From the NCBI GenBank assembly GCA_002383405.1, contig DFYS01000009.1, forward strand, positions 1,209 through 14,149: a stretch of 12,941 nt of DNA, in the 5' to 3' direction. The stretch is from Moorella sp. UBA4076 (lineage in GTDB: Bacteria > Bacillota > DSM-521 > Neomoorellales > Neomoorellaceae). The notes under the pieces were generated by a model. The model saw only the letters and a program-made list of their open reading frames with translations, searched no databases and was not told the origin of the DNA. The translations under genes were made by a program, and so were the position numbers. Each line of letters opens with the position of its first letter. Within the stretch, counting starts at the first letter, position 1. Of this stretch, positions 1-6,472 are shown in pieces.

Positions 1-1301
1 ATACTCCGGGTAGGCGCCGAACCGGTATCCCCGGGGCTGTAATAGGCCAGGACACCATGCTGTTGCAGCCATTCGTTGACAAAGGGAGGATGATGGCCCA
101 CCGGGGCGCTGTATTCCTGTACTGGTTTCCCGGTAATGGCCGCCAGAGTATCGCAGTTTAAAGCCAGGTAACGCCAGGCCTCCTGGCGCGGGAATTGCTC
201 CAGGTTGGCGGCGAAGTAATTATGGATCCAGCCGCCGTGGGAACCGACAGCCCCGTATTTCTGCATCTCCTTAACCCAGGGACGCCCCTTCGCTGTTGAA
301 GCAGCGTCAAAACCCTGGCCGTCCCCCGGCCGGTAGGTATCCGGCCCGGCGGTGATATGAATGGAGTATTGCAGTTCCGGCCGGAAGATGCCCCGCTGGA
401 TCATCGCCCGCAGGGGCAGGATATGGGCGTTGCTGTCCAGGTGAAAATTGACTACCAGGCCGCCTCTGCCCCCGGGCGTGCTGACAAGACGTGGCATTTT
501 GGCATACTTGATCAGGAAGGTGCGCAGGACCGAACGCATAGCCAGGTCGTCGGACATCTGTTTATAAAAAGCCAGGGGCAGGTTAACGTAAACTACAGCT
601 CCTCCGGAGGGATAAATCTTATCAGTGATTACCGGATTCCAGCCATCCCGGGTGTCAAAGGCAATCGCCCGGGCGTCTAAAAGCTTGGCCCGGATATGGC
701 GGTAACTCAGCCGGCCATAGCCGTAGCTGCTGACGGCATTATCACGGGAGAGCTTGCCCGGGGTGATACCCCATTCTGTTGCTTCCCGCGGCGAAGCGAA
801 CTGCCAGTAACTGCTGTAGCTTTCCCCACCGGAATCCGGCAGGCTGAAGTCCACCCCCGCCAGGTCGGCCAGGGTTGACCCGGAAAGCCTGCCGCCGCCG
901 GCCTCTCTGGTTCCGGGGTCAAAAATAAGTAAAACCTTACCGCCGGCCTGAACGTAGTCTTTTAGCTTACCGGTAATCTCGGAATTCAGGCTCCAGTTTA
1001 AACCCTCCGCCAGGATCAGCGCCGGGTAACGGTTCACCAGTTCCCGTGGCTGCCCTTTCATGTCCTCCGGCCCAACCCTTGCCGCCGGGAAACCCTCTTC
1101 CCGCAGGACCGCCTGGTAGGCCGCCAGGGTATCCATAGAATTATCGCCGCCCGTCACCAGAAGGCCCGCCTGAACCTGCTGGTAGACCCGCGCTGGCTGC
1201 CGCAACCAGCCCGTAGCCGCTACTAAAAGGAAACACCCGGTAATAACAGCTATTAAAAGACCGGCTTGAAAGCTTTTGCTTCTCTTCATCTTTCTCTTCA
1301 T
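1..1301 (-). CDS. Membrane-anchored polysaccharide-deacetylase-like protein, partial (C-terminus beyond window)
   Basis: An open frame of 433 codons without a stop runs from an ATG at 1301 to the left edge, so the C-terminus is missing. Residues 1-11 are Lys/Arg rich and 12-30 form one hydrophobic segment, indicating a signal anchor with the rest outside the membrane. Residues about 45-270 resemble a glutamine-amidotransferase-like (ThuA/GATase1-like) fold, with alternating strands such as GLLVTGGDN and GKVLLIFDPG. From about 280 a NodB-like deacetylase pattern appears: NFHLDSN (Asp289, candidate motif 1), SHGGWIH (His355/His360, candidate metal-binding motif 2 with x4 rather than the usual x3 spacing) and APVGHHPP (motif 3-like). 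This suggests an envelope-glycan-modifying enzyme or an inactive relative. Start alternatives are GTG 1313 and ATG 1289; no strong ribosome binding site decides between them. The domain assignment is by eye. Confidence 0.72.
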   Translation of the reverse strand, partial: MKRKMKRSKSFQAGLLIAVITGCFLLVAATGWLRQPARVYQQVQAGLLVTGGDNSMDTLAAYQAVLREEGFPAARVGPEDMKGQPRELVNRYPALILAEGLNWSLNSEITGKLKDYVQAGGKVLLIFDPGTREAGGGRLSGSTLADLAGVDFSLPDSGGESYSSYWQFASPREATEWGITPGKLSRDNAVSSYGYGRLSYRHIRAKLLDARAIAFDTRDGWNPVITDKIYPSGGAVVYVNLPLAFYKQMSDDLAMRSVLRTFLIKYAKMPRLVSTPGGRGGLVVNFHLDSNAHILPLRAMIQRGIFRPELQYSIHITAGPDTYRPGDGQGFDAASTAKGRPWVKEMQKYGAVGSHGGWIHNYFAANLEQFPRQEAWRYLALNCDTLAAITGKPVQEYSAPVGHHPPFVNEWLQQHGVLAYYSPGDTGSAPTRS

Positions 1302-1385
1302 CCCGCGTTTCACTCTTCTGCTTATAACTTACCGCGCGGCTGCAGTTTGCTGTTTTTATTATCTCTCCGCTATAAAAATTCTACC

Positions 1386-1401
1386 GGATTTAGCTAAATC
1401 C
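1386..1401. promoter_or_regulatory. 16-bp perfect palindrome upstream of the deacetylase-like gene
   Basis: GGATTTAGCTAAATCC is identical to its reverse complement. It spans the stop codon of the Uma2 remnant and lies 85 bp upstream of the deacetylase-like start. It could be an operator for that gene. As RNA it would give a 6-bp stem with an AGCT loop, followed on the minus strand by a T run nine bases later, so a weak terminator is the alternative. Confidence 0.35.
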
Positions 1402-1609
1402 TGCTTTGGCGACAGCGCTGCCTTATTCCACTGATGTCCGGCTGATGTTTTCGCGCCGCCGGCGTCAAGATAACAACCTCCCCGTCCACCCACTCGGCCC
1501 AGGTATCCTCATCACACCAGGCCAGAAATTCATCAAAAGTCATTCTGCCAGGTGGCAATGGCCTGTCATCGCCATAATTTAAGGCTGTCTCCCGCACCTC
1601 AGTTGTCAA
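1394..1609 (-). pseudogene. Uma2-family (DUF820) nuclease-like protein, N-terminal remnant
   Basis: The 71 codons beginning with TTG at 1609 carry the Uma2-family N-terminal signature: MTFDEFLAWCDED, then WAEWVDGEVVILTP, then a Lys-His-Gln where family members have S/x-x-H-Q. Full Uma2 proteins are about 180-200 residues and carry the PD-(D/E)XK-like active site further on. Here the frame drops into unrelated residues after KHQ and stops, so the catalytic core is absent. The TTG start is chosen because AAGGGGG (1619-1625) sits about 8 bases upstream; the frame also extends to an ATG at 1654, which lacks such a site. It is most likely a decayed gene rather than a functional short protein. Uma2 genes are often mobile and multicopy, which fits the neighbouring remnants. 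Confidence 0.65.
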
Positions 1610-1681
1610 ATGTCCCGACCCCCTTCCGCTGAAACATATATAACATTTTACCATTTAGCAGCCATATTTAAAAGCAAGTTG

Positions 1682-1690
1682 AGGGCTAAT
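1682..1690. repeat. Target-site duplication, left copy
   Basis: AGGGCTAAT lies directly outside the left terminal inverted repeat of the small element and is repeated exactly at 1828-1836 directly outside the right one. Nine bases is a usual duplication length for several DDE-transposase families. Confidence 0.75.
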
Positions 1691-1827
1691 CAGTGCTGAC
1701 GCATGTAAAATCGCGATATACCCTGTCCACCAAAGATTTGAGCATAAGATTGCCGCGATAAAATTTTGCCACGAATGCCATAAATACCTTGTACAATGCC
1801 ATCTCTACGCTTCAGGCGTCAGCACTG
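1691..1827. mobile_element. MITE-like element with 12-bp terminal inverted repeats
   Basis: The 137-bp segment begins with CAGTGCTGACGC (1691-1702) and ends with the exact reverse complement GCGTCAGCACTG (1816-1827). It is flanked on both sides by the direct repeat AGGGCTAAT. No coding frame is visible inside. These are the hallmarks of a miniature inverted-repeat element moved by a transposase supplied from elsewhere; the parent insertion-sequence family cannot be named from sequence alone. It inserted immediately beyond the terminator of the kdgK remnant, and the right duplication shares three bases with the terminator stem. Confidence 0.75.
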
Positions 1828-1836
1828 AGGGCTAAT
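1828..1836. repeat. Target-site duplication, right copy
   Basis: AGGGCTAAT, an exact copy of 1682-1690, abuts the right terminal inverted repeat. Confidence 0.75.
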
Positions 1837-1875
1837 AATAAGCCCTGGAGCTAAAGAGCCGCAGGGCTTATTATT
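1834..1875 (-). terminator. Rho-independent-type terminator of the kdgK remnant
   Basis: A 14-bp perfect stem (1834-1847 with 1862-1875) encloses a 14-base loop that can itself pair GCT/AGC. Read on the minus strand, the 3' arm ends CAGGGCTTATTATT, giving a GC-rich base and a T-rich tail. The hairpin overlaps the stop codon of the kdgK remnant. Because the stem is symmetric it might also act on plus-strand transcripts. Confidence 0.7.
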
Positions 1876-2222
1876 TACCGCCGCACCCGGCCGGAGGCGT
1901 CGCCGCGCATAAGGTTCAGGACCTCGTCCCTCGTTACGTGGTTAAAGTCGCCGGGGATGGTGTGTTTCAGGCAGGTGGCGGCTACGGCGAATTCCAGGGC
2001 TTCTGCCGGGCTGTACCCTGCCGTCAGGGCGTAGATCAGGCCGCCACCGAAGGCGTCGCCGCCACCGACGCGGTCAACGATGTGGATCTGGTAGCGCCGG
2101 GAACGGTAAAACTCCCGGCCGTCGTCCAGCAGGGCCGACCAACCGTTGTCAAAAGCGGAGAAGCTTTCGCGCAGGGTAATGGCCGCTTTTTGCAGGTTAA
2201 AGAATTCCTGCTTGATGACATA
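1875..2222 (-). pseudogene. kdgK: 2-keto-3-deoxygluconate kinase (PfkB family), C-terminal remnant
   Basis: About 116 codons, read on the minus strand and ending at a TAA at 1875-1877, match the C-terminal third of PfkB-family KDG kinases. Visible features are ITLRES, then FDNGW, the PfkB signature DRVGGGDAFGGG carrying the phosphoryl-transfer Asp, and the KDG-kinase-like tail CLKHTIPGDFN. The intact enzyme (about 320-340 residues) phosphorylates 2-keto-3-deoxygluconate in pectin/uronate catabolism. Here the sugar-binding N-terminal two thirds are gone. The frame continues upstream to a TAG at 2298-2300 with no ATG, GTG or TTG start, and homology fades above about 2215. It cannot make a working kinase. 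The family assignment is firm; calling it a pseudogene is nearly forced by the missing start. Confidence 0.8.
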
Positions 2223-2288
2223 CTTTAACCTGCTGCTAATACCAGCTACGAAAAACCATGGTAGGGTACCAAAGTTATCGGCGAGGCA

Positions 2289-2294
2289 TATAAT
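2289..2294 (+). promoter_or_regulatory. Possible -10 box for the patatin-like gene
   Basis: TATAAT matches the sigma-A consensus exactly and lies 130 bases before the patatin start. No good -35 is seen at 17 bases (GTACCA matches 3 of 6), so the call is weak. Confidence 0.3.
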
Positions 2295-2423
2295 ACTCTA
2301 CAGGCTTTCGCCGGGTTCCGGTTGCCGGCTGCCTTTGTCTGGCCTTATCTTTTCTTGCCATTCAGAGGGATTAATACCCCTGGCATAAACCGCCAAATAT
2401 TCTAACTATAAGGAGGCTTTCCT

Positions 2424-3245
2424 ATGCGTTTTGGTCTTGCCCTGGGGGGCGGCGGTCTCAAAGGGTCTGCCCATCTGGGCGTCTTAAGTGTCCTGGAAGA
2501 AAACGGAATTAAACCCGACATTATTGTCGGCACCAGCGCCGGTTCCATTGCCGCCGCCATCTATGGCGCCGGGCTGCTGCCGGCGGTCGCTTCTATGCCC
2601 GGTTTCCCTCTGGGCAACATCTTCCGGCTGGAAAGCTACCGTTTTACCGGATTACCGCTGGGCTTGATCAGCGGCCGTACCCTGGAAAGCATGCTCAAGC
2701 GTACCCTGGGGAACCGCAGCCTCTCCGAGCTCCAGCCCCTTACAGCTGCCGTGACCTGCGATTTAGTCAGCGGCGAAACAGTCATTTATGCCCCGGGCCG
2801 GCCGGTAAAACCCCTGCCGCCGGATATAGTCCTGGGCGGCGATGTGCCGGCCTGGCAGGCCGTCAGGGCCAGCATCTCCCTCCCGGCTATCTTCGCGCCC
2901 TATAAAATCGGTTCCCGCCTCCTGGTCGACGGCGGCCTCACCGATAACGTCCCTGCCGACATCGCCCGTTACCTGGGTGCGGATATTGTTATTGCCGTCG
3001 ACCTGGGCAGCGGCGTCCCCAACCGCAATTTTCGTCACGCCGGTGAAGTCCTCCTGCAGAGCCTGGACATCATCGGCCATCGCAACACCTCCCTGACCCT
3101 GCGCCTCTATGCCGATATAGTGCTGCAACCCATCAAGACCCCCGTCAGCGCCTGGGATGCCGGCCAGTTCAGCAACCTCATCGCCGCCGGTGCCGAGGAA
3201 ACCCGGCAGAACCTGGACCAGATCCGCCGCCTGCTGGGGAGCTAA
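2424..3245 (+). CDS. Patatin-like phospholipase family protein
   Basis: This 273-residue protein is a typical bacterial patatin-like acyl hydrolase, of the length of the YchK/RssA-type subfamily. The oxyanion-hole glycine loop GGGGLKG is at residues 8-14, the nucleophile elbow GTSAGS at 36-41 puts the catalytic Ser at 38, and the dyad Asp is in DGG at 169-171. No signal peptide or membrane segment is seen, so it should act in the cytoplasm or at the inner membrane face on phospholipids or acylglycerols; the substrate is unknown. The ATG at 2424 is fixed by AAGGAGG at 2410-2416, seven bases upstream. It is transcribed alone, convergent with the ClC gene. All catalytic residues are present, so it is probably active. 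Confidence 0.93.
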   Translation: MRFGLALGGGGLKGSAHLGVLSVLEENGIKPDIIVGTSAGSIAAAIYGAGLLPAVASMPGFPLGNIFRLESYRFTGLPLGLISGRTLESMLKRTLGNRSLSELQPLTAAVTCDLVSGETVIYAPGRPVKPLPPDIVLGGDVPAWQAVRASISLPAIFAPYKIGSRLLVDGGLTDNVPADIARYLGADIVIAVDLGSGVPNRNFRHAGEVLLQSLDIIGHRNTSLTLRLYADIVLQPIKTPVSAWDAGQFSNLIAAGAEETRQNLDQIRRLLGS

Positions 3246-3323
3246 GGTGGAGTGGCAGCCTTATTGGCCTTTACTTTCGCACATCTTCCCAAAATGAAAA
3301 GGAATTAACGCGTTAAAATTTGC

Positions 3324-3344
3324 TTCCGGCTATGCTGGGTTAAG
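3324..3344. repeat. REP-like palindromic motif, copy 1
   Basis: TTCCGGCTATGCTGG followed by GTTAAG recurs almost unchanged at 10643-10668. The core CCGGC-TAT-GCTGG folds into a 5-bp stem with one G-T pair. It lies between genes. Confidence 0.45.
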
Positions 3345-3356
3345 CCCTGCATCAGG

Positions 3357-3415
3357 AGTTATACCAGCATGCTATGACTCTGCCGGCAGTTATATCAGCG
3401 CTGGACGCTTTGCCG
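3357..3415. repeat. Imperfect tandem repeat, two units with 31-bp period
   Basis: The first unit is 3357-3385 and the second 3388-3415. Both begin AGTTATAYCAGC and end TGCCG, with substitutions and a one-base indel between. The units contain the palindromes AGCATGCT and CAGCGCTG respectively. Confidence 0.5.
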
Positions 3416-3533
3416 ACAGATAAAAAATCGGTTCCCATTTAAAGAAGGCATTCATGAGGTACTGACGTCCCCTCCACGAGCAATAAAAACATTGGTTTCG
3501 GTGGGGTGGGGCCGGTCCGGACCAGGACATAGT

Positions 3534-5144
3534 TCATGCCCGCAGCTGGCAGCACGTCTTTTGGTTCAGTTCAGCAATAATTTCTCCCGCTCTTGCTTCC
3601 GATACGATGATTGTCAGGTGGTCTCCTTCCAGGAGGCGGGTGTTACCGCGGGGAATGATCTCCCGCGAACCCCTGTTGACTGTCACCAGGAGACAATCCT
3701 GGGGCAGGGCCATATCCTGCACCCGGCACCCGCAGGCACCGGCACCGCTCTCTACCACCGTTTCTACGACCAGCATTTTATCTTCATTGGTAGGTACAAA
3801 ATTATCTTCCCGCCTGCCTTTAGTTAGATCGCGCTCCAGGAGCATCTCGTAAACCGGCAGGCTACCCATGGCCTCTGCTACCAGATAAGCAACCAGGCAG
3901 GCGATAAGCAGTGGCAACATATGTTGACAGGTACCGGTCAGCTCAATTGTTAAGACAATACCCGTAAGGGGCGAGCGGACAATAGCGACGAAATAAGCCG
4001 CCATGCCTGCTACAGCGAAGAAAGGGACCGCGGCCTTAGCTGCGGGTAAAAGCAAGCTTCCCACCTGCCCCACCAGGGAGCCCATCAGAGCACCCAGGAC
4101 GAGGAGGGGTAAAAATATACCCCCCGGGACGCCGGCACTATAACTGACCATAGTTAAAACAAACTTGGTGACGAAGATGATAGGAATAAGGGTCAGTGCT
4201 ACCCGCCCGGCCAGGACATCCTGAGCCAGCAGATGGCCGCCGCCTAAAATGGTAGGTAAAAAATAGCCTACCAGGCCGGCTAAGAATGTAATCACCATCA
4301 CCCGCAGCCATCGATGGTAGCGGTTGAAGCGTTCAGCAATATCCAGGCTTCCCAGCAGGCACCGGTTAAATGCTGTCCCCAGGACGCCGGCCAGGGCGCC
4401 GAGAACAACGAACAGGGGTAAAGCTGCCAGGGGTAAAGCCGTTAATAACTCGGGAACTCTGAAGGTAGGCAGCGGCCCGAGCACCCTCTGAGTGATCAAG
4501 TCAGCGGTAATACTGGCTGCCAGGGTCCCGATCAAAACATAGGGTGAAAAATTACGCCGCAGTTCTTCCAGAACAAAAACAACCCCCGCCAGGGGGGCAT
4601 TAAAGGCCGCTGCCAGCCCTGCTCCGGCCCCGCAGGCTATCAATTGGAGTTCCTCGGTTTTGGTACGCAGGATGCTTTTGCTCACCGCCTGGCCGGCGGC
4701 GGCTCCCATTTGCACTGTCGGGCCTTCCCGGCCCAGGGACAACCCGGCGCCGATAGCCAGGGCGCCGGCGATAAACTTCACCGGAATTATCCGCCACCAC
4801 ATCAGCCGGCGTTGCCGGCTCAGAACGGCCTCGACATGGGGTATACCACTGCCGGCCGTTTCTGGGGCGAAACCGGTTAACCAGCCGGCCAGAGCTCCGG
4901 CCAGACCTCCCAGAACAGGCAGTACCAGCCATCCCCAGCCGGGTATTGTTCGGGCCCACATCAACAGGCTATGGCGCCATGCTTCCCCCTCCGTCAAGGC
5001 CAGGCGGAAGGCAACCCCCACCGCCCCGGCGATAATCCCTACCAGCGCGCTGCGCAGCAAAAATCCAATTAGATAATTATAACGTTTAACAAGAAGGCGG
5101 GCAGCTATAGAGCCTTCGCGGGATAGAATGATGGCATCTCTCAC
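3534..5144 (-). CDS. ClC-family H+/Cl- antiporter with C-terminal TrkA_C domain
   Basis: This 536-residue membrane protein has all three ClC selectivity signatures: GSGIP at 98-102, GREGP at 138-142 with the gating Glu140, and GIFLP in the second half. The internal proton-transfer Glu of antiporters is present in FNAPLAGVVFVLEE (Glu194), so exchange rather than a passive channel is expected; the Tyr near PVYEMLLER corresponds to the inner-gate Tyr. After the last helix, residues about 450-530 (CRVQDMALP, then GDHLTIIVS) form a TrkA_C/RCK_C-like domain, a ligand-sensing module also found on K+ channels. It acts in the cytoplasmic membrane in anion/proton balance, perhaps acid resistance. The start is GTG at 5144 with a weak GGGAG upstream. 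Its promoter is just upstream and it appears monocistronic. Confidence 0.93.
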   Translation of the reverse strand: MRDAIILSREGSIAARLLVKRYNYLIGFLLRSALVGIIAGAVGVAFRLALTEGEAWRHSLLMWARTIPGWGWLVLPVLGGLAGALAGWLTGFAPETAGSGIPHVEAVLSRQRRLMWWRIIPVKFIAGALAIGAGLSLGREGPTVQMGAAAGQAVSKSILRTKTEELQLIACGAGAGLAAAFNAPLAGVVFVLEELRRNFSPYVLIGTLAASITADLITQRVLGPLPTFRVPELLTALPLAALPLFVVLGALAGVLGTAFNRCLLGSLDIAERFNRYHRWLRVMVITFLAGLVGYFLPTILGGGHLLAQDVLAGRVALTLIPIIFVTKFVLTMVSYSAGVPGGIFLPLLVLGALMGSLVGQVGSLLLPAAKAAVPFFAVAGMAAYFVAIVRSPLTGIVLTIELTGTCQHMLPLLIACLVAYLVAEAMGSLPVYEMLLERDLTKGRREDNFVPTNEDKMLVVETVVESGAGACGCRVQDMALPQDCLLVTVNRGSREIIPRGNTRLLEGDHLTIIVSEARAGEIIAELNQKTCCQLRA

Positions 5145-5179
5145 TTTTCTTTTTACTCCCTTATCTTTTTACACCTGTC

Positions 5180-5185
5180 ATTATA
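5180..5185 (-). promoter_or_regulatory. Extended -10 promoter element of the ClC gene
   Basis: On the minus strand the sequence reads TGATATAAT, a perfect -10 with the upstream TG of extended -10 promoters, about 36 bases before the GTG start. The -35 is poor, which extended -10 promoters tolerate. Confidence 0.55.
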
Positions 5186-5415
5186 TCACACCTTTTGCCT
5201 TCATTGCTTTAACTCGGGAAAATTAGCGCGTTAAACAATTCCTGGAAAACAGTCCATTGCCGCTTTACCCCACGGGGCGCTCGCGCCCGCAGTTTACAAT
5301 GACAAGTAGTGCCGGTGTCCAGGGAGGAAATTTGGCCCTGCCCTCGCGTCGCCTTTTTCGAAATAGACATTTATGCCGTTCCCGCGGCAGCGGCAGATAT
5401 TGAGAATAGTAACCG

Positions 5416-5442
5416 GGCCGGCTTTCCTCCAGGAATCCGGCC
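5416..5442 (-). terminator. Candidate terminator of the dsr operon
   Basis: Just past the dsrM stop, GGCCGG..TTCC-TGGA-GGAA..CCGGCC folds into a stem of about ten pairs with a small internal bulge. The minus-strand tail after it (CGGTTACTATTCT) is only moderately T-rich, so efficiency is uncertain. Confidence 0.45.
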
Positions 5443-5457
5443 CCGGCTTCCGGCCCC

Positions 5458-6453
5458 CTAGCCCTCTTTTTCCACCGGCAGGCCGGCCAGCTTCATCTTA
5501 TCGCGGAATTCCTCTTCGTATTCCTCGTAGGTGTGCACCGGCACCGGGTAGTTCCAGGGGTTGATATGCCGCCGGGCGCGGCTGTCGTTGGGCAGGTTGC
5601 GGGTGGGGCTCAAAAAGATGCCGCCCATGTGCACCAGCTTGCTGAAGGGGAAGTAAGCCGCCAGGACGCTGACCAGAAAGAGGTGGATGAAGAAAAGCAT
5701 CCCCAAACCGTCCGGGACAACCGGTTGCAGGGTTACCAGCCCCATGGTCAATTCTTTGACGGCGGTGACATCGACGCGGTAGAAGTAACGCATAAGGATG
5801 CCGGTACTGCCGATACCCAGGAGCAGAAACAGGGGGATGTAATCAGCCGGCAGGGAGATATAGCGCAGCTGCGGTATGAGCACCCGCCGCAGGAAAAGAT
5901 AGGTTACTGCGACCAGAAAAGTCACGCCGCTGATATAGAGTCCCTGCAAACCGAAGCGAAAAAAGCCGTCCAGATCCGCCAGCAGGGTCACAAAGCCCGG
6001 TACCGGTTCGGTAAAAAAGCGCAGGTGACGTAACACCACCAGCAGCATCGACCAGTGAAACAGCAGTGCCCCCAGCCAGAGCCACTTCTCCCAGTGATAG
6101 GCCAGCCGCGACCCCTGGTGCAGTTCCAGGCGCGTATTCCGGAAGAGGGAGCGAAAGAGCAGTATCTCCAGGGCCATGCGGCCAATCACGCCGGCCGTCG
6201 TCGATGGGTTGTCCAGGGCACTGGCTTTGATCCAGGGCAATGACCGCTGCTGCCCGGTGGTAGTAGGTATCCGGAAAGGCACCGGCGCCCGCGCCCATTT
6301 TAAGACCCGCATAACCATGCCCGCCAGGAAGGTAAGCAAGGCCGCGTAGGGGACGACCACGGCGAAGAAATACTGCAACCCCGGTACCAGCACCCCCAGG
6401 GCAACGATCAGTATAAGGATGACGACCAGTATAAAGGAGAATGCCATACCCAT
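5458..6453 (-). CDS. dsrM: DsrM-like membrane cytochrome b subunit of the DsrMKJOP complex
   Basis: This NarI-like membrane subunit passes electrons between menaquinone and the cytoplasmic DsrK through two b hemes. With the ATG at 6453 it has 331 residues and about six membrane segments. His133/His143 and His257/His275 are spaced 10 and 18 residues apart, the spacing of the heme ligands in E. coli NarI. A DsrM-typical loop, PFRIPTTTGQQ with LDNP shortly after, lies at residues 59-83. The frame is open back to ATG 6498, but 6453 is preferred: it follows the dsrP stop and has GAGGGGT about 8 bases upstream. It is the last gene of the operon, whereas in Desulfovibrio-type and Allochromatium-type operons dsrM comes first. 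The family assignment is firm; the direction of electron flow is not visible. Confidence 0.9.
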   Translation of the reverse strand: MGMAFSFILVVILILIVALGVLVPGLQYFFAVVVPYAALLTFLAGMVMRVLKWARAPVPFRIPTTTGQQRSLPWIKASALDNPSTTAGVIGRMALEILLFRSLFRNTRLELHQGSRLAYHWEKWLWLGALLFHWSMLLVVLRHLRFFTEPVPGFVTLLADLDGFFRFGLQGLYISGVTFLVAVTYLFLRRVLIPQLRYISLPADYIPLFLLLGIGSTGILMRYFYRVDVTAVKELTMGLVTLQPVVPDGLGMLFFIHLFLVSVLAAYFPFSKLVHMGGIFLSPTRNLPNDSRARRHINPWNYPVPVHTYEEYEEEFRDKMKLAGLPVEKEG

Positions 6454-6472
6454 TCCCTGACCCCTCGTTTCG

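Larger units (their letters stand above)
3246..3533. other. Convergent intergenic region rich in short palindromes
   Basis: No gene is supported between the patatin and ClC stop codons. The stretch holds the palindromes TTAACGCGTTAA (3305-3316), AGCATGCT, CTGCCGGCAG and CAGCGCTG, a REP-like motif at 3324-3344, an imperfect tandem repeat at 3357-3415, and GGTCCGGACC just beyond the ClC stop codon. No stem with an adjoining T run is good enough to name as the terminator of either gene. Confidence 0.6.
5145..5457. other. Intergenic region between ClC gene and dsr operon end
   Basis: These 313 bp hold the ClC promoter (5180-5185), a near-palindrome TTAGCGCGTTAA at 5223-5234 similar to one at 3305, a small GC hairpin (GGGCG-CTCG-CGCCC near 5275), and the terminator candidate of the dsr operon at 5416-5442. 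No coding frame with family features is seen, and no fluoride-riboswitch-like sequence precedes the ClC gene. Confidence 0.5.

Noticed and set aside
1938..2228. 96-codon plus-strand open frame
   Set aside because: It is antisense to the kdgK remnant, whose PfkB signature on the minus strand is unmistakable; no ribosome binding site or family features.
3246..3290. Terminator directly after the patatin gene
   Set aside because: AAGG/CCTT pairing around the stop is short with a large loop and lacks a T run.
3512..3528. ClC terminator at the GGTCCGGACC palindrome
   Set aside because: The palindrome is real, but the nearest T run on the minus strand is more than 20 bases further on, too far for an intrinsic terminator.
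5145..5260. Fluoride riboswitch ahead of the ClC gene
   Set aside because: Some ClC genes are preceded by one, but the leader here is only about 30 bases from the -10 box and lacks the conserved fluoride-riboswitch core.
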